Source of the DNA: an uncultured Verrucomicrobiales bacterium
Lineage (GTDB): Bacteria; Verrucomicrobiota; Verrucomicrobiia; Verrucomicrobiales; Akkermansiaceae
Direction of reading: 5' to 3'
DNA: 35,371 nt
Assembly (NCBI GenBank): GCA_937885815.1
Contig: CALABM010000034.1
Location: 1 to 35,371, forward strand
This document shows, piece after piece, positions 16,923-24,691 of the stretch (the stretch's first letter is position 1; the number at the start of each line of letters is the position of its first letter). The notes under the pieces were generated by a model that was not told the origin of the DNA, did not search any database, and saw only the letters and a program-made list of their open reading frames with translations. The translations under genes and the position numbers were made by a program.

Positions 16923-18623
16923 TCAGGCGGTTGGCTGGGTGGGCGGCTCGCCGGCAAGGCGGCGTTGATTTTCGAGCCGTTCGCGCGCCACTTGTTCTTC
17001 CGTAGCGCCGAGGGAGCGCAGGGTGTGAGTGGCCATGGAGAGCGCCACTTCTTCCTCACCGGAGAAGACGGTTTCGGCGCCTTGGCTGCGCAGGAGACGG
17101 GCGTTGCGGATGTAGGTAGTGTATGCCATGACGGCAATATTCGGGTTAATTCCGCGGGCGCTTTCTGCAATGTCATGAGCAGGGGCCGCTGCAGAGGTTA
17201 TGATGATGGCTTTTGCATATTCCACACCGGCTATCTGTAGGATGTTGCGCAGGCGGGCATCGCCATGAAGAACAGGAATGCCTTTATCTGCCAGACGATT
17301 GACGGTGTCTATATTCATCTCCAGTACCACAACTTCCAAATCATACTTGCGCAGGATGTCGCTCATGATTTCGCCGCACGGGCCGTAACCTACCACGATG
17401 ATGCGGTGGCGCTCGTCAGAGGCGGGTGGTACATTACCGGCCACGTTTTTCCGTGCGCCCACGCCCCGCTTCTCCAGCTTATCCGCAATTTTGGGAACGA
17501 AGCGGTAGAGCGCGGCGTTCAGGGTGATGGTGATGATAGCCACGCCGGTGATGACGTTAGCGGCGTAGGCCGGAAGCATGTGGTATTGCGTGGCGATGAG
17601 GGTGGCGAGGATGAACGAGAATTCACCAATCTGGGAGAGGGAGGCGGCTGTCTTCATGGCCATGCGGAGCGGTTTGCCCAGCACACGGATGATGATGAAC
17701 GCCATGATGGGTTTCACGAGGAAGGCCACGGCGCAGGTGGCAAGTGCCAGCTGCCAATGCTCCATCATTCCCATGAAATCAAAGCCCATGCCTACTGATA
17801 CGAAGAAGAGCACGGCGAAGGCGTCCTTCATGGGCAGAGCGTCACTCGCCGCTCTGCTAGCAAAGCGGCTTTGCCCCACTACCATGCCGGAAAGGAAGGC
17901 GCCGAACTCCATGCTCGCATCAAATACCTTTGCAGCCAGTACCGCGAAGCCGAGTGCAAAGACGAGTACAGCCAGCGTGAACAGCTCCCCTGAGGCACTG
18001 CGGGATACATAGGTGAGCACTTTCTTGATGACTTTGCGCCCCAAGAAGGCTACGCACAGCACGAGCAGTGTGAGTTTGATGGCTGCACTGCCGAGGGCAG
18101 GCAGTAGCTCCTTGCCGCTTATCATCACCGGCAGTAGTACCAGCATGAGGATGGTGAAGATGTCTTCCACCACCAGCCAGCCCAGAGCTGTGTGGCCGGT
18201 GGGGGTCTGGAGCAGGCGGTTATCTCCCAGTACGCGGGTGAGTACCACGGTACTGCTCACGCAGATGCAGAGGCCGAACATGATACAGTTTACCCAGTGC
18301 GATTCTCCTCCGAAGGTGTGGAAGGCCAGAGCGCCCATGGCGGTGCTGGTTGCCATGCAGACTAGGGCTCCCGGCACAGCCACTTTTTGCACGGCCAGAA
18401 GGTCTTTGATGTGGAACTGAAGTCCCACGCCGAACAGCAGCAGGATGACGCCCAAATGCGAAAAGTCCTCCACTATCTCACTGTCCACCGGCTCGCCCCA
18501 CCACGGCTGTGCAGCAAGAATGCCCGCTATCAGGTAACCTACCAGCGGGGAAAGCTTCAGTTTGTGGGCCAGAATTCCCAGCCCGAGCGCTACGGTGAGT
18601 CCTATGACCAGTGCGTGTATCAT
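16923..18623 (-). CDS. Monovalent cation:proton antiporter, CPA2/KefB type, with TrkA-N domain
   Basis: An inner-membrane K+ or Na+/H+ exchanger of about 566 residues. The first about 390 residues form 12 or so membrane helices of the Na_H_Exchanger fold (LSPLVGYLIAGILA, FSHLGVILLLFGVGLQF, a conserved GWLVVEDI with the ED pair of the family, and FFVSVGMGFDF). The C-terminal RCK/TrkA-N domain begins RHRIIVVGYGPCGEIMSDIL, a Rossmann NAD(H)-binding motif, and includes HGDARLRNILQIAGVEYAKA. These domains gate KefB/KefC channels by nucleotide or glutathione binding. The frame is open to a GTG at 18659, but the Met at 18623 begins the first membrane helix (MIHALVIGLTVALGLG) and is the better start. 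A promoter lies at 18650-18679, and the gene is divergent from an ankyrin protein. Confidence 0.9.
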   Translation of the reverse strand: MIHALVIGLTVALGLGILAHKLKLSPLVGYLIAGILAAQPWWGEPVDSEIVEDFSHLGVILLLFGVGLQFHIKDLLAVQKVAVPGALVCMATSTAMGALAFHTFGGESHWVNCIMFGLCICVSSTVVLTRVLGDNRLLQTPTGHTALGWLVVEDIFTILMLVLLPVMISGKELLPALGSAAIKLTLLVLCVAFLGRKVIKKVLTYVSRSASGELFTLAVLVFALGFAVLAAKVFDASMEFGAFLSGMVVGQSRFASRAASDALPMKDAFAVLFFVSVGMGFDFMGMMEHWQLALATCAVAFLVKPIMAFIIIRVLGKPLRMAMKTAASLSQIGEFSFILATLIATQYHMLPAYAANVITGVAIITITLNAALYRFVPKIADKLEKRGVGARKNVAGNVPPASDERHRIIVVGYGPCGEIMSDILRKYDLEVVVLEMNIDTVNRLADKGIPVLHGDARLRNILQIAGVEYAKAIIITSAAAPAHDIAESARGINPNIAVMAYTTYIRNARLLRSQGAETVFSGEEEVALSMATHTLRSLGATEEQVARERLENQRRLAGEPPTQPTA

Positions 18624-18649
18624 AATGCAGAGGAGGTTTAGCGCCGCAC

Positions 18650-18679
18650 ATTTTATCACTTCGCTCTATATTCTGGCAA
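18650..18679 (-). promoter_or_regulatory. Promoter for the antiporter gene
   Basis: On the minus strand TTGCCA (18679-18674), 18 bases, TAAAAT (18655-18650), predicting a start near 18643 and a leader of about 20 bases to the ATG at 18623. It would also place the GTG at 18659 outside the mRNA, supporting the shorter protein. Confidence 0.55.
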
Positions 18680-18689
18680 GCCGGAAATT

Positions 18690-18710
18690 GATAAAAGACT
18701 CGCTTTTATC
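18690..18710. repeat. Perfect 8-bp inverted repeat between the antiporter and ankyrin genes
   Basis: GATAAAAG, five bases, CTTTTATC. It sits between divergent genes, just upstream of the antiporter -35 box and about 7 bases before the first ankyrin ATG. It could be a binding site for a dimeric regulator of one or both genes, or an RNA hairpin; no T-run follows. Confidence 0.55.
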
Positions 18711-18716
18711 TGAGGA

Positions 18717-19313
18717 ATGTATTACAATACGCGCATGAGCGATAATGAGTGGAACAGCGTGACAATCGGTGATGAAGAGAAGCCCACGGTGAGTGTGGCT
18801 GAGCTGCGTGAACTGGCGGCAGATTTGGACCCGGATGATTATGATGAGCCTGTGCAGGAGTTTTTGGAGGAGCTGATGCAGACGGATGACCTGACGGACC
18901 TTCGCAAGGCGTCCACGCTGCTACTTCAGGATGAAGTAGATTTTTCTCCGGAACTGGCGGAGATGGGGATTGAGCCTGATATGGGGCTTATCACGCTGCT
19001 GATAGCTACAGGGGCAGACGTGAATGCTCTGAATGCGTATGGGCAGTCACCCTTACATTTGGCTGCTCAGTATGGGTATGTAGCTATTGTGGATATGCTG
19101 CTGGCTGCAGGTGCTAAGGTGACGGTGAGAAACCATGCCGGTAAGTTTGCCGCGGATATGACGGATGATGCGGAGCTGAAGGCTCGCTTGGCTCCGCCCT
19201 CCCTTTTTGATGAAGATCTTCCCTTGCCTCCGGAGATTGAGGATGCCGATTATGTGCCGCCTCATGAGGAGCATGGGCATGATTGTGATTGCGGTTGTCA
19301 CCACCATCATTAA
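18717..19313 (+). CDS. Acidic ankyrin-repeat protein with His/Cys-rich tail
   Basis: 198 residues. The N-terminal half is acidic and helical. About residues 90-145 carry ankyrin repeats (MGLITLLIATGADVNALNAYGQSPLHLAAQYGY, AIVDMLLAAGAKV), a protein-binding module. The end, HGHDCDCGCHHHH, is a possible metal-binding tail of the sort seen in metallochaperones, here with no known partner. There is no signal peptide, so it is cytoplasmic. The first ATG (18717) is followed by a second at 18735. A TACAAT (18723-18728) lies 6 bases before the second ATG and could be its -10 box, though no good -35 is present; in that case the protein starts at 18735. A terminator follows. Confidence 0.8.
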   Translation: MYYNTRMSDNEWNSVTIGDEEKPTVSVAELRELAADLDPDDYDEPVQEFLEELMQTDDLTDLRKASTLLLQDEVDFSPELAEMGIEPDMGLITLLIATGADVNALNAYGQSPLHLAAQYGYVAIVDMLLAAGAKVTVRNHAGKFAADMTDDAELKARLAPPSLFDEDLPLPPEIEDADYVPPHEEHGHDCDCGCHHHH

Positions 19314-19321
19314 GCGTGACG

Positions 19322-19355
19322 AAAAAAAGCCCCGGCTTACTGATGGAAGCCGGGG
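19322..19355 (-). terminator. Rho-independent terminator between convergent genes
   Basis: CCCCGGCTT and AAGCCGGGG form a perfect 9-bp stem around an 8-base loop. On the minus strand it is followed by C then seven T, so it is strongest for the FtsB-like gene. On the plus strand it is followed by TAAAATTT, so it may also work for the ankyrin gene. Confidence 0.88.
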
Positions 19356-19361
19356 TAAAAT

Positions 19362-19769
19362 TTAATTACGTGCGGGGCGCCTGTTGTTCTGGCTGCGGCG
19401 CATCTCTTCCAGTTCTGCCGGTGAGGGGCGGCGGAGGATGGTTTCGTTCTCCTGAGCCATGTCTGCGCGGTCGCGTGCCATTTCCATATAGTACTCGGGG
19501 TCGCTCATCCAGAGGTAGCGGTTATGCTCTCTGGCTTCTTCTGCCTGTGCGCGGATAAGTTGTAACTCTGCCTGTTCTTTCTGATGCTTGAGGTCTTCAA
19601 GTTCCAGCATGGGTTTCAGTATGAGCATGGAACCCAGAAAGGAGACAAAGCCCAGAAAGATGAGGGCGGAAACGCCGATGACGCGACGAATACCCATGGT
19701 GCGCTGGGCTCGCTGAAGCTCGAGCTCTTCCAGCGTCGGGTATGCGCGGCGAAGAAGGGGGATATTCAT
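19362..19769 (-). CDS. FtsB/DivIC-like septum formation protein
   Basis: 135 residues, one membrane helix at about 31-51 (IGVSALIFLGFVSFLGSML), then a heptad-like coiled coil (LELEDLKHQKEQAELQLIRAQ-type) and a motif DPEYYMEMARDRADM followed by ENETI. That last motif matches the family signature DPEYIEKIAREELGM-x-PGE of FtsB/DivIC proteins, which link FtsL and FtsQ at the division septum. The N-terminus faces the cytoplasm. The protein is longer than Escherichia coli FtsB (103 residues), with an N-terminal tail and a basic Pro/Arg-rich end. It lies 21 bases after the spermidine-synthase-like gene. Family assignment is by motif only. Confidence 0.7.
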   Translation of the reverse strand: MNIPLLRRAYPTLEELELQRAQRTMGIRRVIGVSALIFLGFVSFLGSMLILKPMLELEDLKHQKEQAELQLIRAQAEEAREHNRYLWMSDPEYYMEMARDRADMAQENETILRRPSPAELEEMRRSQNNRRPARN

Positions 19770-19790
19770 AGAGGTTGGGAGAGGGAGGGG

Positions 19791-20471
19791 TTACTTGTTG
19801 TTCTGGCGCTCAGCGAAAGGCACGAAACGGCCACGGCGTGCCAGCACCACGGTGTGCATGCGCAGCTGCTTGCCTTTGGATGAGGCGGGGACGGGTGTGG
19901 TGCTTACCTCAAAACCGGCTCGCATGAGGGTGCTCTCCAGGCGCTTGTCGCGCTTGGCCACGGTGATGGCCAACAGACTGCCGCCCTTCAGCGCATTGAA
20001 ATAGGCCTGAGCATCACTGAGATTCATCTCGCAGCGGGCGTGTACGTGGCGCAGCAGAATGGCATGCAATGAGCCGGTGCGCTTGCGGCACAAATCCGCA
20101 GCGGTAGCGTTTTCTGCACTTACACGGCTGTCCTCCCATACACTCTTGGTCGCGCTGTATTCGCGGTTCCATGCCACAATGGCGGGAATCGGTTCCGCTA
20201 CGATGAACTTGGCTTTTTCGCGGGGCAGGCATTCCATGGCCTTAGCTAAGCCATAACCGAGCCCCAGACCAGCTATCATGATACAAGGCTGAGTGGCGCG
20301 GGTGATGGGAGAGGTAGCAATCTCCGCCATGGCGTCTTCACTACCATGGGTGAATGAGGTTGCACAGGGCAGACCATCGTGCTGCAGGGAGAGCTCACCA
20401 TCGCGTTCCCACAGCTCCCACACGCTGCCATCTACCATCTTGCTTTCACCGAGTTTTGTAAGGGGCTTCAT
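19791..20471 (-). CDS. Spermidine-synthase/methyltransferase-fold protein
   Basis: 226 residues with a Rossmann-like methyltransferase core: IMIAGLGLGYGLAKAM (nucleotide-type glycine loop, about 88-103), FIVAEPIPAIVAWNREY for the second strand acidic residue, and later strands ending in the beta-rich C-terminus. Uncharacterised spermidine-synthase-like proteins have this glycine loop, but the catalytic GGGDG and D motifs of true polyamine aminopropyltransferases are not evident, so polyamine synthesis should not be assumed. It is followed 21 bases later by the FtsB-like gene. Confidence 0.65.
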   Translation of the reverse strand: MKPLTKLGESKMVDGSVWELWERDGELSLQHDGLPCATSFTHGSEDAMAEIATSPITRATQPCIMIAGLGLGYGLAKAMECLPREKAKFIVAEPIPAIVAWNREYSATKSVWEDSRVSAENATAADLCRKRTGSLHAILLRHVHARCEMNLSDAQAYFNALKGGSLLAITVAKRDKRLESTLMRAGFEVSTTPVPASSKGKQLRMHTVVLARRGRFVPFAERQNNK

Positions 20472-20602
20472 ACGCGCGACATTATAGCACCCGCTTTCAG
20501 ACTTGGCAAGCCAAAACCCGCGCCCACTTCTGAATGTCTGCTTTTAACGGATTCAGAATGCTTTGAAAATTGATTTTATATGGGGAAGATGGAGATTTAT
20601 GC

Positions 20603-20631
20603 TTGACTTTGCTCAAACTATCGGTTAATGT
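20603..20631 (+). promoter_or_regulatory. fabF promoter
   Basis: TTGACT at 20603-20608, 17 bases, TAATGT at 20626-20631. Start near 20638, about 9 bases before the ATG. The 14 bases TTTATGCTTGACTT around the -35 box occur identically at the promoter of the surface-protein gene at 27950. Confidence 0.65.
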
Positions 20632-20646
20632 GAGTACACAAAAGTC

Positions 20647-21900
20647 ATGAAAGACCGTCGAATCGTTATTACTGGCATGGGTGCCCTTTCTCCCCTCGGC
20701 AATAGTGTTGAGGAGACGTGGGCTGGTATGAAGGCGGGCCGCTCCGGCATTACCAAAATCAAGAGCATTGACACGGAAGTTTACGCTGTTCATATAGGTG
20801 GTGAGGTGGCAGATTTTGATGCTACTCCTTACTTTAAGAAGGATCCCAAGGCTGTGCGCCGTTGTGACCGTTTCGAGCTGCTGGCCATGGCTGCAGCCGG
20901 TATGGCCATGGAGGACGCCGGGCTGGACCCCGAGAAGGTGGACAAGACCCGCGTGGGTGTGATGGTTGGTTCCGGCATTGGTGGTCTGGGTATTCACGGT
21001 GTGAACTGTGAGACTCTGATTAAGTCCGGTCCCCGCCGTGTGTCTCCCTTCTGCATTCCTTACATGATTACGAACATGGCTTCCGGCCTTGTGAGTATCG
21101 AGTATGGTTTCGGTGGCCCGAATATGAGTATTTCCACAGCTTGCGCCACTTCCAACCACTGCATCGGTGAGGCATGGCGTATCATGAAGTTCGGTGACGC
21201 AGATGTGATGATTTGCGGCGGTGCCGAGGCTGCTATTCTGCCTATCGGTATCACCGGTTTCGCAAACATGAAGGCCCTTTCCACCCGCAATGATGATCCT
21301 GCCACGGCTTCCCGCCCGTATGATGTGGATCGTGATGGCTTCGTGATGAGTGAAGGTGCAGGTGTTATCGTGCTGGAGACTCTGGAGCACGCTCAGGCTC
21401 GCGGCGCTAAGATTCTTGCTGAGCTTGTGGGCTATGGCCTCAGCTCTGACGCATACCACTATGCCGCTCCGGCTCCGGAAGGCGAGGGTGCCAGCCGCTG
21501 CATGGAGATGGCTCTGAAGCATGCCGGCCTTAAGCCTGAGGACGTGGACTATGTGAATACGCACGGCACTTCCACTCCGGTGGGTGATATCTGCGAGGTG
21601 AAGGCCATCAAGCGCACCTTCGGTGATTACGCCAAGAACGGCCTTGTGGTGAGCTCCACTAAGTCCATGACCGGTCACCTGCTGGGCGCTGCCGGCGGTA
21701 TTGAGCTTCTGGCTTGCGTGAAGGCTATTCAGGATAACTTCATTCCCCCCACCATTAACGTATTCAATCAGGATCCCGAGTGTGACCTTGACGTCTGCCC
21801 GAACGTGGGCCGTGAAAAGAAAGTGGATGTGGCGCTGAGCAACTCTTTCGGCTTCGGTGGTCATAACTCTTCTCTTATCGTGAAGCGTTTTGTTGATTGA
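20647..21900 (+). CDS. fabF: Beta-ketoacyl-ACP synthase II
   Basis: Condenses malonyl-ACP with an acyl-ACP in fatty-acid elongation. The 417-residue length fits FabF. The active-site Cys166 is in STACATSNH, His306 in NTHGTSTPVGD, Lys339 and His344 in the KSMTGHLLGAAGG segment, and the C-terminal NSFGFGGHN glycine loop is intact. The gene is monocistronic in appearance, with a strong promoter and a very short leader and no Shine-Dalgarno motif. Its codon choice is strongly biased, which leaves a long open frame on the opposite strand, typical of a highly expressed gene. Confidence 0.97.
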   Translation: MKDRRIVITGMGALSPLGNSVEETWAGMKAGRSGITKIKSIDTEVYAVHIGGEVADFDATPYFKKDPKAVRRCDRFELLAMAAAGMAMEDAGLDPEKVDKTRVGVMVGSGIGGLGIHGVNCETLIKSGPRRVSPFCIPYMITNMASGLVSIEYGFGGPNMSISTACATSNHCIGEAWRIMKFGDADVMICGGAEAAILPIGITGFANMKALSTRNDDPATASRPYDVDRDGFVMSEGAGVIVLETLEHAQARGAKILAELVGYGLSSDAYHYAAPAPEGEGASRCMEMALKHAGLKPEDVDYVNTHGTSTPVGDICEVKAIKRTFGDYAKNGLVVSSTKSMTGHLLGAAGGIELLACVKAIQDNFIPPTINVFNQDPECDLDVCPNVGREKKVDVALSNSFGFGGHNSSLIVKRFVD

Positions 21901-21934
21901 ATATCATAGTTATCTGTTAAACTGAAAACCAGTG

Positions 21935-21964
21935 GCGGCGGCCGGGGAAATACCCCGCCGCCGC
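21935..21964 (+). repeat. GC-rich bulged hairpin after fabF
   Basis: A 12-bp stem (GCGGCGG, one bulged C, CGGGG, loop AAATA, CCCCG, CCGCCGC) 35 bases after the fabF stop and 15 before the next start codon. There is no following T-run, so it is not a standard terminator. It might slow polymerase or stabilise the fabF mRNA end. Confidence 0.55.
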
Positions 21965-21978
21965 GCTGTATTCCCGGT

Positions 21979-22524
21979 ATGGAAAAGGAACCGAACAGCC
22001 GTGAAAAAACACCGCGCCGCATTTGGGAGGTATGCCGGCTGCAAGTGGTGCGCTGCGTGCAGATTGTCCGCTCGGATGTGGGGAAACAGCTCCACACCCA
22101 GAGAAGTGAGACGGATATGCTCTGGCTGCGCTGGGGGCTGCTGAGTGTGGCTGTGCTGCTTGTGACCATGGGGCTGATGCTCGCCGGCTGTTTTGAGCCG
22201 CTGGATGATGCTCAGCTGAAGCTTCTGTGTGGGAATCCCTTTTATCTGGAGGCTGAGGGCGCCCAGTGTTCGGCATTGGGGCTGGCCGGTACCTTCGGCC
22301 TTTGTATCGCTGTAACGCTGTATTTGAGCGTGGTTCTGCTGCGTGTGCCTAGCTTTGCAGGGCGGCTGCAGATAGCTTTTCTGGCGCTGGTGGCGCTGGG
22401 GCTGCCGGGCATGCTCTGTGTGCTTTGGGACTGTGTGTTCTATGTGGCGCCCTTGCTTTTCAGCGTGTGTTTGCTGTGGCTGTTGACGGCCATTATTCCC
22501 TTTTTCCGCGTATCTCATTCATGA
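21979..22524 (+). CDS. Four-helix membrane protein translationally coupled to recR
   Basis: 181 residues. A basic N-terminal 45 residues (predicted cytoplasmic) precede four hydrophobic helices (about 50-72 WGLLSVAVLLVTMGLMLAG, 95-117, 125-145, 150-172). No family is recognised. Its stop overlaps the recR start as ATGA, so translation of the two is probably coupled. No promoter is evident between the hairpin and the ATG, so it may be reached by read-through from fabF. Confidence 0.72.
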   Translation: MEKEPNSREKTPRRIWEVCRLQVVRCVQIVRSDVGKQLHTQRSETDMLWLRWGLLSVAVLLVTMGLMLAGCFEPLDDAQLKLLCGNPFYLEAEGAQCSALGLAGTFGLCIAVTLYLSVVLLRVPSFAGRLQIAFLALVALGLPGMLCVLWDCVFYVAPLLFSVCLLWLLTAIIPFFRVSHS

Positions 22525-23129
22525 AGGCTCAGGATTATCCACAGCCTGTGCGGGAGCTTATAGCCCGCCTGAAGCGCATGCCCGGTGTTGGTACACGTGG
22601 GGCAGAGCGGCACGCCCTCTGGTTTCTTCAGCATGGCCGGGCTGATGCTCGGGCTCTGGCGGCTGCTCTTACAGCTGCGGCGGATGAGGTGACACCCTGT
22701 CCACGCTGTGGTTTTTTTGCAAGTAATGGCGAGCTGTGTACGGCCTGTTCTGACCCAGCGAGAGATAGCTCGCTGCTTTGTGTGGTGGAACAGCCTACGG
22801 ACGTTCTGCCCATAGAGCGCTGTGGTACTTTCCGTGGTTTATATCATTGCTTGGGTGGTAAGATATCTGCCTTGGACAATGTGCTGCCGGAGGATTTGGC
22901 TGTGGCTCAGCTGCTGGAGCGCGTGCGCGAACTGCCCGGCTGCGAGGTTATTTTGGCCATCAGCAGTGATGTGGAGGGTGAAGTGACAGCCCTATATCTT
23001 GCGGAGCAGCTGGCGTCGCTGGATTGTCGTGTTACCCGACTGGCTCAGGGTATGCCTGCCGGTGCCGGTCTCAGTCAGGCGGATGCTATTACGCTTACCC
23101 GTGCCTTTGAGGGGCGCAAGGGAATTTGA
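22521..23129 (+). CDS. recR: Recombination protein RecR
   Basis: Works with RecO/RecF in RecA loading at gaps. 202 residues, matching the family. An N-terminal helix-hairpin-helix (LKRMPGVGTRGAERHALWFL), a zinc finger (CPRCGFFASNGELCTAC, four cysteines) and a Toprim core (LCVVEQPTDVLPIE, YHCLGG, LAISSDVEGEVTALYLA) are all present. The ATG at 22521 begins MKAQDYPQPVRELI, the usual RecR start; an upstream Met in frame (22425) lies inside the preceding gene. It is coupled to that gene by the ATGA overlap. The convergent ruvC ends 18 bases later. Confidence 0.96.
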   Translation: MKAQDYPQPVRELIARLKRMPGVGTRGAERHALWFLQHGRADARALAAALTAAADEVTPCPRCGFFASNGELCTACSDPARDSSLLCVVEQPTDVLPIERCGTFRGLYHCLGGKISALDNVLPEDLAVAQLLERVRELPGCEVILAISSDVEGEVTALYLAEQLASLDCRVTRLAQGMPAGAGLSQADAITLTRAFEGRKGI

Positions 23130-23147
23130 TACGATGCCGTTTCCGCG

Positions 23148-23654
23148 TCAGAGGTAGCGGCGGTCACGGAAGACGTGCGCTTTCAGCGGGTCTGTAGCGG
23201 CAAGGTGCGTGAAGCCGATGGCGAGAGCGTCCGCGGCATCCGGTGCAGGTGTTTCCGTGAGGCGGAGCATGGCGCGCATCATGAAAGCTACTTGTTGTTT
23301 ACCGGCGCCGCCTCGGCCCACGGTGGCAAGTTTCACGCAGGTAGGCGGGTACTCCATGATGGGGAGCTCGTAGCGCGCGGCCGCCAGCACAGTGGCGGCA
23401 CGGGCTGAGCCCATGGTGATGGCGGTGCGGTGTGATTGCACGTAAATGATGCCTTCGATGGCCAGCTCATCCGGGTGCCATTGTTCTATCAGCGAGCAGA
23501 CTTTCTCATGGATTGCCAGCAGGCAGCGGCTCTGTGGCAGCTTCTGCGGCAGCGAAAGTGTGCCGTACTCCAGCGCAGAGGCGTTGCGGTGGTCTCCTTC
23601 CAGTACCGCGTACCCCGTGTTCCGGATGGCCGGATCTATGGATAGAACTATCAC
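23148..23654 (-). CDS. ruvC: Holliday junction resolvase RuvC
   Basis: Cuts Holliday junctions during recombination. 168 residues, normal for the family. Catalytic acids are Asp7 (LSIDPAIRNTGYAV), Glu67 (LAIEGIIY), Asp139 and Asp142 (APDAADALA). The start is GTG at 23654. It lies 37 bases after ispE in the same direction, and its stop faces that of recR. No ruvA or ruvB is in the window. Confidence 0.95.
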   Translation of the reverse strand: MIVLSIDPAIRNTGYAVLEGDHRNASALEYGTLSLPQKLPQSRCLLAIHEKVCSLIEQWHPDELAIEGIIYVQSHRTAITMGSARAATVLAAARYELPIMEYPPTCVKLATVGRGGAGKQQVAFMMRAMLRLTETPAPDAADALAIGFTHLAATDPLKAHVFRDRRYL

Positions 23655-23691
23655 TCTTGATTATTTGTGATTGGCTTGTGCCAACCGATAA

Positions 23692-24528
23692 TCAGTTCAC
23701 GTACCCGCAGTAGGTCCAGAGGGTCGGGTCCAGCTCAGCGCGGGCGGCTTCAGCCACGGCCTGTGCCTGCTCGATGGTTTCGGTGAGAGCGAAGAGGGTG
23801 GACCCACTGCCGCACATGAGCGCGGCGCGCACACCGGGCTGGCCGAGAAGCCACATCTTGGAGAACCCGAGGACGGGGAACTTAGTGAACACGGCGCGTT
23901 CCAGCTCGTTGACAAACTTGATACCATCCACCATCTGGGCGTTGTAATTTACGCCCTTAATGCGGTGAGCTCCGCGCAGCAGCTTGTAAGCGCTGGGAGT
24001 GGAAACGGCAAACTGCGGCTTAATGAGCACGATGGGGCTGCGCCACTCTGCCAGCTCGGGCACCGGCTCCACGATTTCGCCACGGCCCGTGCAGCGGCTG
24101 ATGACGGGATTCAGGAAGAAAGGAACATCACTGCCGAGTGCGGCGGCCATGGTGCTCAGCTCCTCATCAGAATAACCGGTGCCGATGATGTCATTGCAAG
24201 CGCGCAGGGTGATGGCGGCATCTGCCGAGCCACCGCCGAGGCCGGCGCCGTGGGGAATACTCTTGGTGAGGGTGATTTTCTGTTTGGCTTTGCGGCCGTA
24301 AGCTTTCTCGAACTCACGCACGGCTTTCATGACGAGGTTGCTCTCATCCGTGGGGACTCCCGGAGTATCGCAGAGCAGGGTGGTGGTGCGGGAGTTGTGG
24401 AAATTCAGCGTATCCACCAGGTCCAGACGTGCCATCAGTATGTCCACGTTGTGGTAGCCGTCATCACGCTTTCCCAGAATGCGCAGTGAGAGGTTGATTT
24501 TCGCCGGTGCCGTGTATGTGGTGCTCAT
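23692..24528 (-). CDS. ispE: 4-diphosphocytidyl-2-C-methyl-D-erythritol kinase
   Basis: Phosphorylates CDP-methylerythritol in the MEP pathway to isoprenoids. The 278 residues show the GHMP-kinase fold: Lys10 in APAKINLSLRI, the glycine-rich ATP loop PHGAGLGGGSADAA at 92-105, Asp134 in LGSDVPFFL and MCGSGSTLFAL near the end. The promoter at 24535-24563 ends 6 bases before the ATG, predicting a leaderless transcript. ruvC follows 37 bases after the stop. Confidence 0.96.
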   Translation of the reverse strand: MSTTYTAPAKINLSLRILGKRDDGYHNVDILMARLDLVDTLNFHNSRTTTLLCDTPGVPTDESNLVMKAVREFEKAYGRKAKQKITLTKSIPHGAGLGGGSADAAITLRACNDIIGTGYSDEELSTMAAALGSDVPFFLNPVISRCTGRGEIVEPVPELAEWRSPIVLIKPQFAVSTPSAYKLLRGAHRIKGVNYNAQMVDGIKFVNELERAVFTKFPVLGFSKMWLLGQPGVRAALMCGSGSTLFALTETIEQAQAVAEAARAELDPTLWTYCGYVN

Positions 24529-24534
24529 GGCCTT

Positions 24535-24563
24535 AGTTTACACGAAAAGCAGCGCGGCGTCAA
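24535..24563 (-). promoter_or_regulatory. ispE promoter, leaderless
   Basis: On the minus strand TTGACG (24563-24558), 17 bases, TAAACT (24540-24535). Only 6 bases separate the -10 box from the ATG at 24528, so the start point should fall on or next to the start codon. Confidence 0.7.
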
Positions 24564-24657
24564 TCATTCCGGCTGCCTCTTCCGGCCAAAATGACGTACA
24601 GATACCTCTTCCAACAGAAAAAAATGCAGAAAAATGCACTTTTTTGTCAGATTAGAC

Positions 24658-24686
24658 TTGCAAAAGGTGGCGAGGCGTTATATCCT
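24658..24686 (+). promoter_or_regulatory. guaB promoter, near leaderless
   Basis: TTGCAA at 24658-24663, 17 bases, TATCCT at 24681-24686, 5 bases before the ATG. The match is moderate. Upstream at 24621-24638 is a pair of AAAATGCA repeats 10 bases apart, a possible regulator site. Confidence 0.45.
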
Positions 24687-24691
24687 CCGCT

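Noticed and set aside
20497..21864. 455-codon open frame opposite fabF
   Set aside because: Same cause: extreme codon bias of fabF. The product is low-complexity, His/Thr-rich and has no recognisable domain.
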